NCBI RefSeq assembly: GCF_000688395.1
Contig: NZ_JIAG01000004.1
Coordinates: 1 to 64,000 of the forward strand
Direction: 5' to 3'
Source of the DNA: Haematomicrobium sanguinis DSM 21259
GTDB taxonomy: Bacteria > Actinomycetota > Actinomycetes > Actinomycetales > Micrococcaceae
Length of the DNA stretch: 64,000 nucleotides
Part shown: positions 26,179 through 34,625 of the stretch, in pieces
Layout of the letters: every line of letters begins with the position of its first letter
Position numbering within the stretch: the first letter of the stretch is position 1
Notes under the pieces: model-generated
The model's database searches: none
The model's input: the letters and a program-made list of their open reading frames with translations, nothing else
Told to the model about the DNA's origin: nothing
Made by a program: the position numbers and the translations under genes

Positions 26179-26772
26179 GTGTTCGAAGGCGCAGTACAGT
26201 CACTCATTGACGAGCTCGGTCGGCTACCCGGAATCGGCCCGAAGAGCGCGCAACGCATCGCCTTTCACATCCTGGACGCTAATCCGGAGGACATGCAGTC
26301 GCTGGCAAAGGCCATCGTCGCGGTCAAGGACAAGGTGAAGTTCTGCACAATTTGCGGACTCGTCACCGAACAGGAAACCTGCTCCATCTGCACAGACCCG
26401 CGCCGCGACCAGTCCACCATTTGCGTGGTGGAAGAATCCAAAGACGTCCTCGCCATTGAGCGCACCTCGACCTACCGGGGCCGCTACCACGTGCTTGGCG
26501 GCTCGATTAACCCGCTCGCCGGAATCGGCCCCGAAAATCTGCGCATCCGCGAACTGCTGACCCGCCTCGCCGATGAAACCGTGCAAGAAATCATCATCGC
26601 CACCGACCCCAACATGGAGGGTGAAGCGACGGCCACCTACTTGATCCGCACACTGCGCACCATTGGGATCTCCGTCACGCGCCTCGCCTCCGGGCTGCCG
26701 GTCGGCGGCGACTTGGAATTCGCGGACGAGCTCACCCTGGGCCGCGCCATTTCCGGCCGCCGCGCGGTCTAA
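26179..26772 (+). CDS. recR: Recombination protein RecR
   Basis: A gap-repair protein that loads RecA together with RecF/RecO; 197 residues, the normal length. It shows an N-terminal HhH ([20 protein letters not shown]), a four-cysteine zinc finger ([16 protein letters not shown]), a TOPRIM domain ([12 protein letters not shown]) and the Walker-like [19 protein letters not shown] region. It starts at GTG 26179 after GAGAAGGG, 38 nt after dnaX, so it is probably cotranscribed. A 27-bp-arm palindrome follows its stop. Confidence 0.97.
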   Translation: MFEGAVQSLIDELGRLPGIGPKSAQRIAFHILDANPEDMQSLAKAIVAVKDKVKFCTICGLVTEQETCSICTDPRRDQSTICVVEESKDVLAIERTSTYRGRYHVLGGSINPLAGIGPENLRIRELLTRLADETVQEIIIATDPNMEGEATATYLIRTLRTIGISVTRLASGLPVGGDLEFADELTLGRAISGRRAV

Positions 26773-26786
26773 ATCCCCACTACCGC

Positions 26787-26845
26787 ACGCCGTTAGACGC
26801 TTCTGCACGTAATTCGAGCGGAATTACGTGCAGACGAGTCTAACG
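26787..26845. terminator. 27-bp-arm palindrome after recR
   Basis: The arms 26787-26813 (GCCGTTAGACGCTTCTGCAC...) and 26819-26845 pair at 25 of 27 positions around a 5-nt loop GAGCG. Placed 15 nt after the recR stop and ahead of the lysC promoter, it probably ends the dnaX-recR transcript. Confidence 0.7.
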
Positions 26846-26900
26846 GCGGACCTCCCCACCCGGGGCGTAACGCATTTCGCGCCCCAGCCCGGCGCGGCGC

Positions 26901-26906
26901 TAAACT
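26901..26906 (+). promoter_or_regulatory. -10 element (TAAACT) upstream of lysC
   Basis: GCGCTAAACTGG resembles the SRP RNA and purS promoter cores. It implies a 5' leader of about 120 nt before lysC, in which GCATCCGCAC occurs twice (about 26933 and 26975). A leader this long could carry lysine or threonine control, but no L-box structure is recognisable by eye. Confidence 0.4.
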
Positions 26907-27034
26907 GGTCACGCTCAACGGCGAACGCGGACCGCATCCGCACGGCCAACAGCCCGGATACCCAGGGTGCGGCCCGCATCCGCACCCGCGGCGGCCCGGC
27001 CAGCAACAACCCACAAAAGATCGGCAACTTCCCT

Positions 27035-28321
27035 ATGGCGCTCATTGTCCAAAAGTTTGGCGGCTCCTCAGTCTCTGACGCCGAGGGCATCAAACGCGTG
27101 GCGCAACGCATCGTGGACACCGAGCGCGGCGGCAATCAAGTGGTCGTCGTCGTCTCGGCAATGGGAGACACCACCGACGAACTCCTCGACCTTGCCGACC
27201 AGGTCACCGAACAGGCGCCCGCCAGAGAAATGGATATGCTCCTTTCCTCCGGCGAACGCATATCCATGGCTCTGCTCGCCATGGCCATTGACACGCTCGG
27301 CGGACGCGCACAGTCCTTCACCGGATCCCAAGCCGGGCTCATCACCGACGCCTCCCACGGCCGCGCCAAGATCGTGGACGTCTCGCCGCACCGCATCAAA
27401 ACCGCGATCGAGCGCGGCGACATCGCCATTGTCGCCGGATTCCAGGGCCAAACCCGGGAAACCAACGAAATCACCACGATGGGCCGCGGTGGCTCGGACA
27501 CCACGGCGGTCGCCCTCGCGGCAGCCCTGGACGCGGACGTGTGCGAAATTTACACCGACGTCAGCGGCATTTACACCGCCGACCCGCGCGTGGTTTCCAG
27601 CGCCAAAAAGCTCGAGGTCGTCTCCAGCGAGGAAATGCTGGAAATGGCGGCATCCGGCGCGAAAATCCTCGCCCTGCGCAGCGTCGAATACGCCCGCCGA
27701 TTCGGCGTCCCGCTTCACGTGCGCTCCTCCTTCACCCATGACACCGGGACGTGGGTGCAACCTGACCCGAATGACAACATCCGAATCCAACAGGGAGAAC
27801 CCTTGGAACAGCCCATCGTCGCAGGCGTCGCCCACGACCGCTCGGAAGCGAAACTCACCGTCATCGGTGTGCCGGACATCCCCGGCAAAGCCGCCGAAAT
27901 CTTCACGATCATCGCCGAATCCGGCATCAACATCGACATGATCGTCCAAAACATCTCCACCCACGCGAGCGCGCGCACCGACATCTCCTTCACCCTGCCC
28001 ACCACTGACGGCGACAAAGCCATCAAAGCGCTGGAAGCGGCCCAGCCCAGCGTCGGCTTCGAAGAGATCGAGTACGACGAAAAGATCGGCAAACTCTCCC
28101 TGGTCGGCGCCGGCATGCGCTCCAACCCGGGCGTCACCGCACGCTTTTTCGATGCCCTCTCCACCGCCGGGGTCAATATCGACGTCATCTCCACCTCGGA
28201 AATCCGCATTTCCGTGGTCACCCACGCCGACAAACTCGATACCGCAGTGCGCGCCGTCCACGCCGCCTTCGGCCTGGACTCGGAAGAAACGGCAGAAGTT
28301 CACGGTGGCACCGGCCGCTAA
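27035..28321 (+). CDS. lysC: Aspartate kinase
   Basis: Catalyses the first step of the aspartate family (Lys, Thr, Met, diaminopimelate). The 428-residue protein begins VQKFGGSSVSD (ATP site) and has GRGGSDTTAVALAAALDADVCEIYTDV (cited in part) and two C-terminal ACT domains (TVIGVPDIPGKAAEIFTIIAE, cited in part; and LVGAGMRSNPGVTARFF), the sites of feedback inhibition by Lys/Thr. A second in-frame start giving a separate beta subunit, as in Corynebacterium, is possible but not shown. The usual partner asd does not follow; instead the next gene overlaps its end by 17 nt. Confidence 0.96.
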   Translation: MALIVQKFGGSSVSDAEGIKRVAQRIVDTERGGNQVVVVVSAMGDTTDELLDLADQVTEQAPAREMDMLLSSGERISMALLAMAIDTLGGRAQSFTGSQAGLITDASHGRAKIVDVSPHRIKTAIERGDIAIVAGFQGQTRETNEITTMGRGGSDTTAVALAAALDADVCEIYTDVSGIYTADPRVVSSAKKLEVVSSEEMLEMAASGAKILALRSVEYARRFGVPLHVRSSFTHDTGTWVQPDPNDNIRIQQGEPLEQPIVAGVAHDRSEAKLTVIGVPDIPGKAAEIFTIIAESGINIDMIVQNISTHASARTDISFTLPTTDGDKAIKALEAAQPSVGFEEIEYDEKIGKLSLVGAGMRSNPGVTARFFDALSTAGVNIDVISTSEIRISVVTHADKLDTAVRAVHAAFGLDSEETAEVHGGTGR

Positions 28322-29213
28322 GCTGTACCTCCCGGCACAACCGGAAGAGCAAGAACGCGCCCACCACGAGCGCGCCCAGAACCTCAGCAAAGGCTTCCTC
28401 ACCAGGCGCAGCCGCGGCGAAAAACACCCCGTCGACGACTTCATGTTCACCTATTACTCGCTGACCCCCGGCCAACTGGCGCGCTGGCACCCGGGAGGCA
28501 ACGCCGTCGTGCTTCACGAACAGGCAAAGGTGCGCCTGGGCTGGAAATTTTATCGCCCGCTCACCGCCAGCGAGCGGTCCGGTTTAGGGATTTCACGCAC
28601 GACGGCGGCCGCGACCCTTGATCGCGAAGCGTTCGCTCGGGCGCGGGGAACCATGGTGACGTACGTGCGCGATCTGCTGCAGCGCACCCAGGCGCGGCCG
28701 GCGCAGTTCGGGTGTTTCGGACTGCACGAGTGGGCGATGGCGTATCGGTCGGAAGTCAACGAGGTGCGGCATGATTACCTGGATTTGCGGCTCGGCGCGG
28801 CGGGCACGGACACGGTGGTGGAGGCGAATCGGATTCGCTGCACGCACTTTGACGCGTTCCGGTTTTATACCCCGGAGGCGCGCGGGCTCAATGAGCTGAC
28901 GCCGACGCGGGAATCGGCGCCGGAGCTGGAGCAGCCGGGGTGCCTGCACGCGAACATGGATGTGTATAAGTGGGCATACAAGTTGCTGCCGCTGGTGCCC
29001 AGCGATTTGGTGGTGCGCGCCGCCGAACTCTCGCGGCGTATCCGCACGATGGATATGCAAGCCTCGCCCTATGATTTGGCGGACTGGGGTTATCCGCCGA
29101 TTGCGATTGAAACGCCCGCCGGGAAGGCGGAGTATGTCGCGGCGCAGCGCGCGTTTGCAGCGGAATCGGCGGTGCTGCGCGCCGAGCTTTTGCACGCGAT
29201 TGACACGCAATAG
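28305..29213 (+). CDS. Conserved actinobacterial protein, often labelled 3-methyladenine DNA glycosylase
   Basis: A 302-residue soluble protein from GTG 28305, overlapping lysC by 17 nt. Distinctive stretches are KHPVDDFMFTYYSLTPGQLARWHPG, FGCFGLHEWAMAYR, RCTHFDAFRFYTPEA and CLHANMDVYKWAYKL. Relatives are common in Actinobacteria and carry the glycosylase label in many annotations, but I see no helix-hairpin-helix or MPG/AlkA/Tag motif. The conserved His/Cys/Asp-rich segments suggest a metal-dependent enzyme. The function should be treated as unknown. Confidence 0.75.
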   Translation: MAPAAKLYLPAQPEEQERAHHERAQNLSKGFLTRRSRGEKHPVDDFMFTYYSLTPGQLARWHPGGNAVVLHEQAKVRLGWKFYRPLTASERSGLGISRTTAAATLDREAFARARGTMVTYVRDLLQRTQARPAQFGCFGLHEWAMAYRSEVNEVRHDYLDLRLGAAGTDTVVEANRIRCTHFDAFRFYTPEARGLNELTPTRESAPELEQPGCLHANMDVYKWAYKLLPLVPSDLVVRAAELSRRIRTMDMQASPYDLADWGYPPIAIETPAGKAEYVAAQRAFAAESAVLRAELLHAIDTQ

Positions 29214-29329
29214 TCAGGAAAATCCCAGGGATTGCTGGTGTGACCTGGTTAACATAAGGACATAGTCCGTATCTGTGAGGCCGCCGCGGCTCAATCGTCG
29301 CCGCCCCACTCGCGCGACCAGGAGGCATC

Positions 29330-29881
29330 ATGAAAAACGTAGTCAAGGCATTGACCATCCCCGCCAGCGCGCTCGCGTTGATGGTGGCGCTCGTCGCGTG
29401 CGGCAATGAGGCCGCGGCACCGGAGGGGTCCAGCAGCGATGGCGCAACCGGGGCCCCAAGCGCCCCGCCAATTACCGAAAACCCGGTGTTCCCCGACAAG
29501 CCCTCCGCCGCGGATTTGCCGCAGGGCCAAAACGTAGTCGCCCTGCGCGCCAGCATTGCCGAAACCAGCAATGCCGAACCGAAAGAGGTGGTCCTTGTTT
29601 GCGAGGGCGGCGCGGCGCAAGCGATGAGCACCGTGTCCAACGCGGAAAGCCTGTGCGGCAATTTGCCGGACTCTTGGGAGCGCGTGCTCACTGGCGAGGC
29701 GACGCGCAACCCGAACGTCAACTGCACCACGCAATATGGTGGGCCGTCGGTCGCGGTAGTCGTAGGAACGTATAACGGAAAGACCGTGGACCAGACCTTC
29801 AGCCGCGGCGACGGTTGCGAGATCGCCAAGTGGAACGCCCTGGAGCCGCTCTTGGGTAAGGGCGCATCCCCGGTTAATTAG
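29330..29881 (+). CDS. Putative lipoprotein with a serine-protease-inhibitor-like pattern
   Basis: A 183-residue secreted protein with lipobox LVAC (C24) after a short signal peptide and AGGAGG ahead of ATG 29330. After a Gly/Ser/Pro linker the domain has VVLVCEGG, paired cysteines at LCGNLP and VNCTTQYGG, and GDGCEIAKW near the end. The spacing is loosely similar to subtilisin-inhibitor-like secreted actinobacterial proteins, which would be notable given the subtilase at 4-8 kb, but the resemblance is weak. It stands upstream of purS but has its own surroundings. Confidence 0.6.
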   Translation: MKNVVKALTIPASALALMVALVACGNEAAAPEGSSSDGATGAPSAPPITENPVFPDKPSAADLPQGQNVVALRASIAETSNAEPKEVVLVCEGGAAQAMSTVSNAESLCGNLPDSWERVLTGEATRNPNVNCTTQYGGPSVAVVVGTYNGKTVDQTFSRGDGCEIAKWNALEPLLGKGASPVN

Positions 29882-29968
29882 CGGACCGAGTCGCGTCCGG
29901 GCGAAACCGGGGGGCGTGGCAGCACTGTAACCGGGGTCACTCCGGCATAAACCGGGCGCGCAAAACGC

Positions 29969-29988
29969 TAAACTGGGAGGTACCTCCC
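29969..29988 (+). promoter_or_regulatory. purSQL promoter core with a perfect 14-bp palindrome
   Basis: TAAACT (29969-29974) is followed immediately by the perfect palindrome GGGAGGTACCTCCC (29975-29988) and then TTTTTT. A palindrome abutting the -10 and covering the probable start site suits a repressor operator. As RNA it could also be a short hairpin plus U-tract. Confidence 0.5.
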
Positions 29989-30012
29989 TTTTTTGCGCCT
30001 CAAGGAGCCCCA

Positions 30013-30294
30013 ATGCCTCGGATCGTTGTCCACGTCATGCCCAAACCCGAAATTCTCGACCCGCAGGGAAAGGCGATTGCCGCGGCGTTGCCACGCCTGG
30101 GCTTTGAGGGGTTCGCTTCCGTGCGCCAGGGCAAGCGATTTGAATTGAATTACGACGGCGATGCCTCACCTGAGATGCTCGAGCGGGCTCGCGAGGCGGC
30201 CGGCACCTTGCTTTCCAATCCGGTGATTGAAGACGTGGTTTCGGTGGCGTTTGTGGACGCCGAGGATGCCGCGACCGCCGGAGCCGGCGCATGA
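30013..30294 (+). CDS. purS: Phosphoribosylformylglycinamidine synthase subunit PurS
   Basis: The small subunit of the three-part FGAM synthase of purine synthesis; 93 residues as expected. It shows [38 protein letters not shown] and [10 protein letters not shown]. It bridges PurQ and PurL and helps channel ammonia. AAGGAG precedes ATG 30013. Its stop overlaps the purQ start (ATGA), so the three genes are cotranscribed. Confidence 0.95.
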   Translation: MPRIVVHVMPKPEILDPQGKAIAAALPRLGFEGFASVRQGKRFELNYDGDASPEMLERAREAAGTLLSNPVIEDVVSVAFVDAEDAATAGAGA

Positions 30295-31106
30295 GCCTGC
30301 CGCTGATCGGGTCCTACACCGAGGCGGGCGCCCCGGATGCCTTTGCCGATGTGAAGGTCGGCGTGGTCACCTTCCCGGGTACTCTCGATGACCGGGACGC
30401 TGCCCGCGCCGTGCGGTTGGCCGGCGGAACGGCGGTGTCGCTGTGGCACGGCGACGACTCGCTGGGCGACGTCGACGCGGTGATCATTCCCGGCGGGTTC
30501 TCCTACGGGGACTACCTGCGTGCCGGGGCGATCTCCCGGTTTGCCCCGCTCATGTCTCGCATTGTGGATGCGGCGTCGGCGACGAATGCACCGTTGCCGG
30601 TGCTGGGCATTTGCAATGGTTTCCAAATTTTGACCGAGTCCCACCTGTTGCCCGGCTCCATGATCAAGAACGATCACCTGCACTTTATTTGCCGCGACCA
30701 GAAATTGCGGGTGGAAAACACTGCGACGGCGTTCACCGGCGGATTCGAAGCCGGTCAGGACATTGTGGTTCCGCTGAAGAACCAGGACGGTCAATATGTG
30801 GCGGACCAGCGGACGCTGGATGCGCTGGAGGCCGAGGGGCGGGTGGTGTTCCGATACATGGATATAAACCCCAACGGCTCCCGCAATGACATCGCCGGCA
30901 TCACCAATGAGCGCGGCAATGTGGTCGGACTCATGCCGCACCCCGAGCACGCGGTCGAGGCCGGTTTCGGGCCGGACTCCTCCGGCTTTGGTGAGGTGCC
31001 GCTCGGCTCCGGAACCGACGGGCTGCGCATTTTCACATCCCTGCTGTCTTCACTGGTGGAAGGCACGTCCCCCCATTCTGCAACCGCCGCGGAGGCGTCC
31101 AAGTGA
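30291..31106 (+). CDS. purQ: Phosphoribosylformylglycinamidine synthase subunit PurQ (glutaminase)
   Basis: A class I glutamine amidotransferase that supplies ammonia to PurL. The 271 residues carry [35 protein letters not shown], the nucleophile C108 in [10 protein letters not shown], and the His/Glu pair in MPHPEHAVE. About 20 extra residues precede the usual first strand, and a Ser/Thr/Ala-rich tail extends the C-terminus. It overlaps purS by 4 nt and purL by 4 nt. Confidence 0.96.
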   Translation: MSLPLIGSYTEAGAPDAFADVKVGVVTFPGTLDDRDAARAVRLAGGTAVSLWHGDDSLGDVDAVIIPGGFSYGDYLRAGAISRFAPLMSRIVDAASATNAPLPVLGICNGFQILTESHLLPGSMIKNDHLHFICRDQKLRVENTATAFTGGFEAGQDIVVPLKNQDGQYVADQRTLDALEAEGRVVFRYMDINPNGSRNDIAGITNERGNVVGLMPHPEHAVEAGFGPDSSGFGEVPLGSGTDGLRIFTSLLSSLVEGTSPHSATAAEASK

Positions 31107-33427
31107 GCACCGAAACATCCACCCAATCTCATACTGCCCAGTTCAATATCGACACCGTTTCGCAGGCCGCGTCCACTCCCGAGGTGGACCTGCCGTGGGC
31201 CGAACTCGGCCTGAAGGAAAACGAGTTCGAGGATATTAAGCGCATTTTGGGACGCCGTCCCACCGCCGCCGAGTTGGCCATGTACTCGGTCATGTGGAGC
31301 GAACACTGCTCCTACAAGTCCTCCAAGGTGCACTTGCGTCAGTTCGGCGAGAAGGTCACCGATGAGATGAAGGAACATCTCTTGGTCGGCATTGGTGAGA
31401 ACGCCGGCGTCGTGGACATTGGCGACGGGTGGGCGGTGACCTTTAAGGTCGAATCGCACAACCACCCCTCCTACGTGGAGCCCTATCAGGGTGCAGCCAC
31501 CGGCGTCGGCGGCATTGTGCGCGACATTATTTCCATGGGCGCGCGCCCGGTTGCCGTCATGGACCCGCTGCGCTTCGGCGACGTGAACCACCCGGATACC
31601 GCCCGCGTGGTGCACGGCGTGGTGTCCGGTATTGGCGGTTATGGCAACTCGCTCGGTTTGCCCAATATCGGTGGCGAGGTCGTCTTCGACTCGGTGTATC
31701 AGGGCAATCCGCTGGTCAATGCCTTGGCGGTGGGCGTATTGCGCCATGAGGACATTCGCTTGGCCAATGCTTCCGGTGTGGGGAACAAGGTCATTTTGTT
31801 CGGTGCCCGCACCGGCGGCGACGGTATTGGCGGCGCCTCGGTGCTCGCGAGCGAGTCTTTCGATGACGCGAAGCCGTCCAAGCGGCCCTCGGTTCAAGTG
31901 GGCGACCCGTTTGCGGAAAAAGTGCTCATCGAGTGCTGCCTGGAGCTGTTCAAGTCCGGTGTGGTGGAAGGCATTCAAGACCTGGGCGCCGCGGGCATTT
32001 CTTGTGCCACCAGCGAACTGGCCTCCAATGGTGAGGGCGGGATGCACGTGGAACTGACGAAGGTGCTCTTGCGTGACCCGTCGCTGACCCCGGGTGAGAT
32101 TCTGATGTCCGAGTCGCAAGAGCGCATGATGGCGGTCGTCACCCCGGAGAACCTTGCCACCTTTGAAGCGATCATGGACAAGTGGGCGGTCGAGTACTCA
32201 ATTTTGGGTGAAGTGACCGATACCGGTCGGCTCATCATTGACTGGGACGGCGAAACGATTGTGGACGTCGATCCGCGTACTGTTGCCCATGACGGACCCG
32301 TGTACGAGCGCCCGTTCGCTCGCCCGTCCTGGCAAGACCGTGTGCAAGCCGATCGCTTTGCCGATTCGCCCGAGGGAGCGAAGAACCCGGCGAGCGAAGA
32401 GGAATTGGCGAGTGCCGTCGTCGAACTTCTCTCCTCTCCCAACATGGCATCCAAGGATTGGGTGACCAATCAGTATGACCGGTACGTGCAGGGCAATACT
32501 GCGCTCGCGATGCCGGATGACGCCGGTGTGGTGCGCGTGGATGAGCGGTCCGGGCTCGGGGTTGCGGTCTCGACCGACGCGAACGGACGGTATGGGTATT
32601 TGGACCCGTATCAGGGTGCGCAGTTGGCGCTGGCCGAGTCCTACCGGAACGTCGCGACGGCCGGAGCCAAGCCGCTTGCGGTGACCGATTGCTTGAATTT
32701 TGGTTCGCCCGAGGACCCCGAGGTGATGTGGCAGTTTGCCGAGTCGGTGCGCGGTTTGGCCGATGCGTGCCAAGAGCTGGGCATCCCGGTGACCGGCGGA
32801 AACGTGTCGCTGTACAACCAGACCGGCGGGGTGGCGATTCACCCCACGCCGGTGGTCGGTGTGCTCGGCGTCTTTGATGATGTGACTCGGCGGACGCCGT
32901 CCGGTTGGCGCGAGGACGGGCAGGCGATTTACCTGCTCGGGGTGACCCGGCCGGAGCTGGATGGTTCCGAGTGGGCGAAGCTGCGCGGGCATCTGGGTGG
33001 TTTGCCGCCGGTTGTGGATTTGGCCGCGGAGAAGTTGCTTGGCGAGATTCTGATCAACGCGTCACGTGACGGCATGATCGACTCCGCGCACGATTTGTCC
33101 GAAGGCGGTCTGGCCGCGGCGCTGGCCGAGTCGGTGCTGCGCTTTGGCGTGGGCGCACGGGTGGGGCTCGGCGAGGTGGCCGAGCGGGACGGCGTGGACC
33201 TGTTTACGATGCTGTTCTCCGAGTCGCAAGCGCGGGCGATTGTGTCCGTGCCGCGCAGCGAAGAGGTGCGGTTCAAGGACATGTGCTCGGCGCGGAATCA
33301 GCCGTTCATCCGTATTGGCGTGGTGGACGGCGCTGGCGAAGAGTTGCGCATTTCCGGTGTCGCGCCGATGCCGGTTTCGCAATTGCGCGAGGCGCACGAG
33401 GGGACGCTACCGAAGCTGTTCGGGTAG
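31103..33427 (+). CDS. purL: Phosphoribosylformylglycinamidine synthase subunit PurL
   Basis: The ATP-dependent catalytic subunit of small (PurSQL) FGAM synthase, 774 residues. It shows [15 protein letters not shown] (substrate site), [42 protein letters not shown] and GNVSLYN, in the order expected of two AIR-synthase-like halves. It starts at the ATG-overlapping GTG 31103. It is the last gene of the operon and is followed by a CCCGCCCGGGCGGG palindrome. Confidence 0.97.
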   Translation: MSTETSTQSHTAQFNIDTVSQAASTPEVDLPWAELGLKENEFEDIKRILGRRPTAAELAMYSVMWSEHCSYKSSKVHLRQFGEKVTDEMKEHLLVGIGENAGVVDIGDGWAVTFKVESHNHPSYVEPYQGAATGVGGIVRDIISMGARPVAVMDPLRFGDVNHPDTARVVHGVVSGIGGYGNSLGLPNIGGEVVFDSVYQGNPLVNALAVGVLRHEDIRLANASGVGNKVILFGARTGGDGIGGASVLASESFDDAKPSKRPSVQVGDPFAEKVLIECCLELFKSGVVEGIQDLGAAGISCATSELASNGEGGMHVELTKVLLRDPSLTPGEILMSESQERMMAVVTPENLATFEAIMDKWAVEYSILGEVTDTGRLIIDWDGETIVDVDPRTVAHDGPVYERPFARPSWQDRVQADRFADSPEGAKNPASEEELASAVVELLSSPNMASKDWVTNQYDRYVQGNTALAMPDDAGVVRVDERSGLGVAVSTDANGRYGYLDPYQGAQLALAESYRNVATAGAKPLAVTDCLNFGSPEDPEVMWQFAESVRGLADACQELGIPVTGGNVSLYNQTGGVAIHPTPVVGVLGVFDDVTRRTPSGWREDGQAIYLLGVTRPELDGSEWAKLRGHLGGLPPVVDLAAEKLLGEILINASRDGMIDSAHDLSEGGLAAALAESVLRFGVGARVGLGEVAERDGVDLFTMLFSESQARAIVSVPRSEEVRFKDMCSARNQPFIRIGVVDGAGEELRISGVAPMPVSQLREAHEGTLPKLFG

Positions 33428-33450
33428 CGCGCGCCTACCTCAGCCGCTCT

Positions 33451-33464
33451 CCCGCCCGGGCGGG
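33451..33464 (+). terminator. GC-rich palindrome after purL
   Basis: CCCGCCCGGGCGGG is a perfect 14-bp palindrome 24 nt after the purL stop, followed by a pyrimidine-rich run (TCTCTCGCTTCCCC). It is a plausible terminator for the pur operon. Confidence 0.4.
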
Positions 33465-33493
33465 TCTCTCGCTTCCCCACTCCCCCATTTTTA

Positions 33494-33551
33494 TTGACGC
33501 AGATTACCGAAGTTGTACGGAATTCCGTACAACTTCGGTAATCTGCGTCAA
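33494..33551. repeat. Palindrome family B, copy 1 (29-bp arms, no loop)
   Basis: TTGACGCAGATTACCGAAGT... and its exact complement meet at GGAATTCC with no unpaired bases, giving a 58-bp perfect palindrome. It is identical to the core of the copy at 35881-35942. A drifted copy lies at 48950-49007. Confidence 0.85.
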
Positions 33552-33564
33552 CTTTTTTGGGGGG

Positions 33565-33612
33565 TCAGGCGCTCGGCGTGACCATGTTCTTCAGCACGCC
33601 CGCGTCCTGGGT
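33565..33612 (-). pseudogene. 3'-end remnant of an alcohol dehydrogenase gene
   Basis: On the minus strand these 48 bases encode TQDAGVLKNMVTPSA and a TGA stop. The intact dehydrogenase at 35953 ends TQDAGVLKNMVTPNA with TAA. Of five base changes, three are synonymous, one swaps one stop for another and one gives Asn to Ser. The fragment thus derives from a second coding allele or homologue, not from drift of a dead copy. No more of the gene is visible beyond 33612. Confidence 0.75.
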
Positions 33613-33862
33613 AAACCCAGCAATCTAACATGCCGTCGACTATTTCGAAAGACGATTTGAACTAAATTTTCAGCATCATGATCCATATTTAGTTTGGCTA
33701 AGTAATTTTCATTACCTCACAATTAGATAGCGTGAGGATCTGACTTGCATTAGTTAGTTTGTGCACTTATGGTTAGGCAATCGTCGGTCGATGGTGCGAC
33801 ACTGAGGTCGCATCGGGCACTGTATCGATGTTCCGCCTAAGTGCGGGGATTGTGGGGAAATC
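33613..33862. other. AT-rich intergenic region at the left of the island
   Basis: About 250 bases without a supported gene, clearly poorer in GC than the flanks (runs such as AACTAAATTTTCAGC and AAGTAATTTTCATTACC). It probably holds the promoter of the secreted hydrolase gene. AGCATCATGATCC and a second inverted motif around TAATTTTCATTACC are visible; no box is assigned. GGGGAAATC precedes the ATG at 33863. Confidence 0.6.
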
Positions 33863-34621
33863 ATGAAATGTAAAGCAATGATCACGGCAGTTGCTGTCGT
33901 GGCTCTAGTTGCGGCTGGCGGAACCGGGGCATCGGCCGCAGAAAGCCAGAATGATTTGAAGTCCAATTTGACGACGTTGTCAAAAGCGGTTCCGGGATCA
34001 ACGGAACAACAAACGCTCACAGCCCTAACCGCACAGTCAAAGCGAACCGGCGAACCGGTAGAGTCGATAGCAGCTCGCGCTGTTCAAGAATCTATTGCTG
34101 CAACGAATGATGCGAGAGCCATCGACAGGGCTTCTGGCGTGGCCGCTCCCTATTCAAGCGGTGGTAGCACCCGAAAAGTCTCACTTGGCCGGGCCAACAA
34201 TGTTGGAGACGTGTTCTACTCCTCCAACAGTACCTTTGGAGTTCAGCACGGCCACAACGGAATTTACAACACCCGCGACTACTACGTAGAAGCAGTTGGA
34301 ATTGGACAGCGAACACGGGTAACGTCCGCGAACAGCGTAACCGCGCCGGCGCCGGCATACAAATACTTCGTTGGCTACAACGCGCCGTCAGGGAACAAGA
34401 ATGCAGCGGGTTCATTTGCGCGAAGCAAGGTAGGCACCGGCTACAACATCGTGTTCTGGGACAACAAAAAGGTGAACGATTACGTTTACAACTGTTCGCA
34501 ACTCGTGTGGGCCGCCTGGAAGTCGAGAGGGATTGATCTTGATGCGAATGGAGGCTCCGGAGTTTATCCAGCCGACATTGCAAATTCCAGTTGGACTAAG
34601 TGGTACCAGACGAAGTACTAG
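33863..34621 (+). CDS. Secreted permuted papain/NlpC-P60-like (YiiX-type) cysteine hydrolase
   Basis: A 252-residue protein. Signal peptide to about residue 25 (GASA-AES). An alpha-helical, Gln/Ser/Thr-rich region spans ~30-95. The C-terminal domain has GDVFYSS (115-121), HGHNGIY (H129/H131) and YNCSQLVWAAW (C211). The order His before Cys, the GD-hydrophobic start and the NCSQLVW motif fit permuted papain-fold enzymes (YiiX/YebB-like, DUF830-type), which act on amide or ester bonds of peptidoglycan or lipids. The GC content and AT-rich upstream region differ from the neighbours, suggesting transfer. It is paired with a lipoprotein gene 4 nt downstream. The substrate is unknown. Confidence 0.75.
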   Translation: MKCKAMITAVAVVALVAAGGTGASAAESQNDLKSNLTTLSKAVPGSTEQQTLTALTAQSKRTGEPVESIAARAVQESIAATNDARAIDRASGVAAPYSSGGSTRKVSLGRANNVGDVFYSSNSTFGVQHGHNGIYNTRDYYVEAVGIGQRTRVTSANSVTAPAPAYKYFVGYNAPSGNKNAAGSFARSKVGTGYNIVFWDNKKVNDYVYNCSQLVWAAWKSRGIDLDANGGSGVYPADIANSSWTKWYQTKY

Positions 34622-34625
34622 CGAG

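Larger units (their letters stand above)
33494..33612. repeat. Left ~119-bp direct repeat flanking the low-GC island
   Basis: It matches 35883-36000 closely. The first 58 bases are a perfect loop-free palindrome identical in both copies. Next come TTTTTT and G6 (G5 in the other copy), then the last 16 codons of an alcohol dehydrogenase on the minus strand with five base differences. Homology stops after GTCCTGGGT at 33612. Confidence 0.85.

Noticed and set aside
26846-27034. Coding extension upstream of aspartate kinase
   Set aside because: The frame is open but encodes a Pro/Arg/Asn-rich stretch absent from the family; it is better read as promoter and leader.
27068-28450. 460-codon minus-strand frame opposite lysC
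   Set aside because: Same reason: antisense to aspartate kinase, low complexity, no family.
28305-29213. True DNA glycosylase assignment
   Set aside because: No AlkA/Tag/MPG motif could be seen; the database-style name is recorded only as a label.
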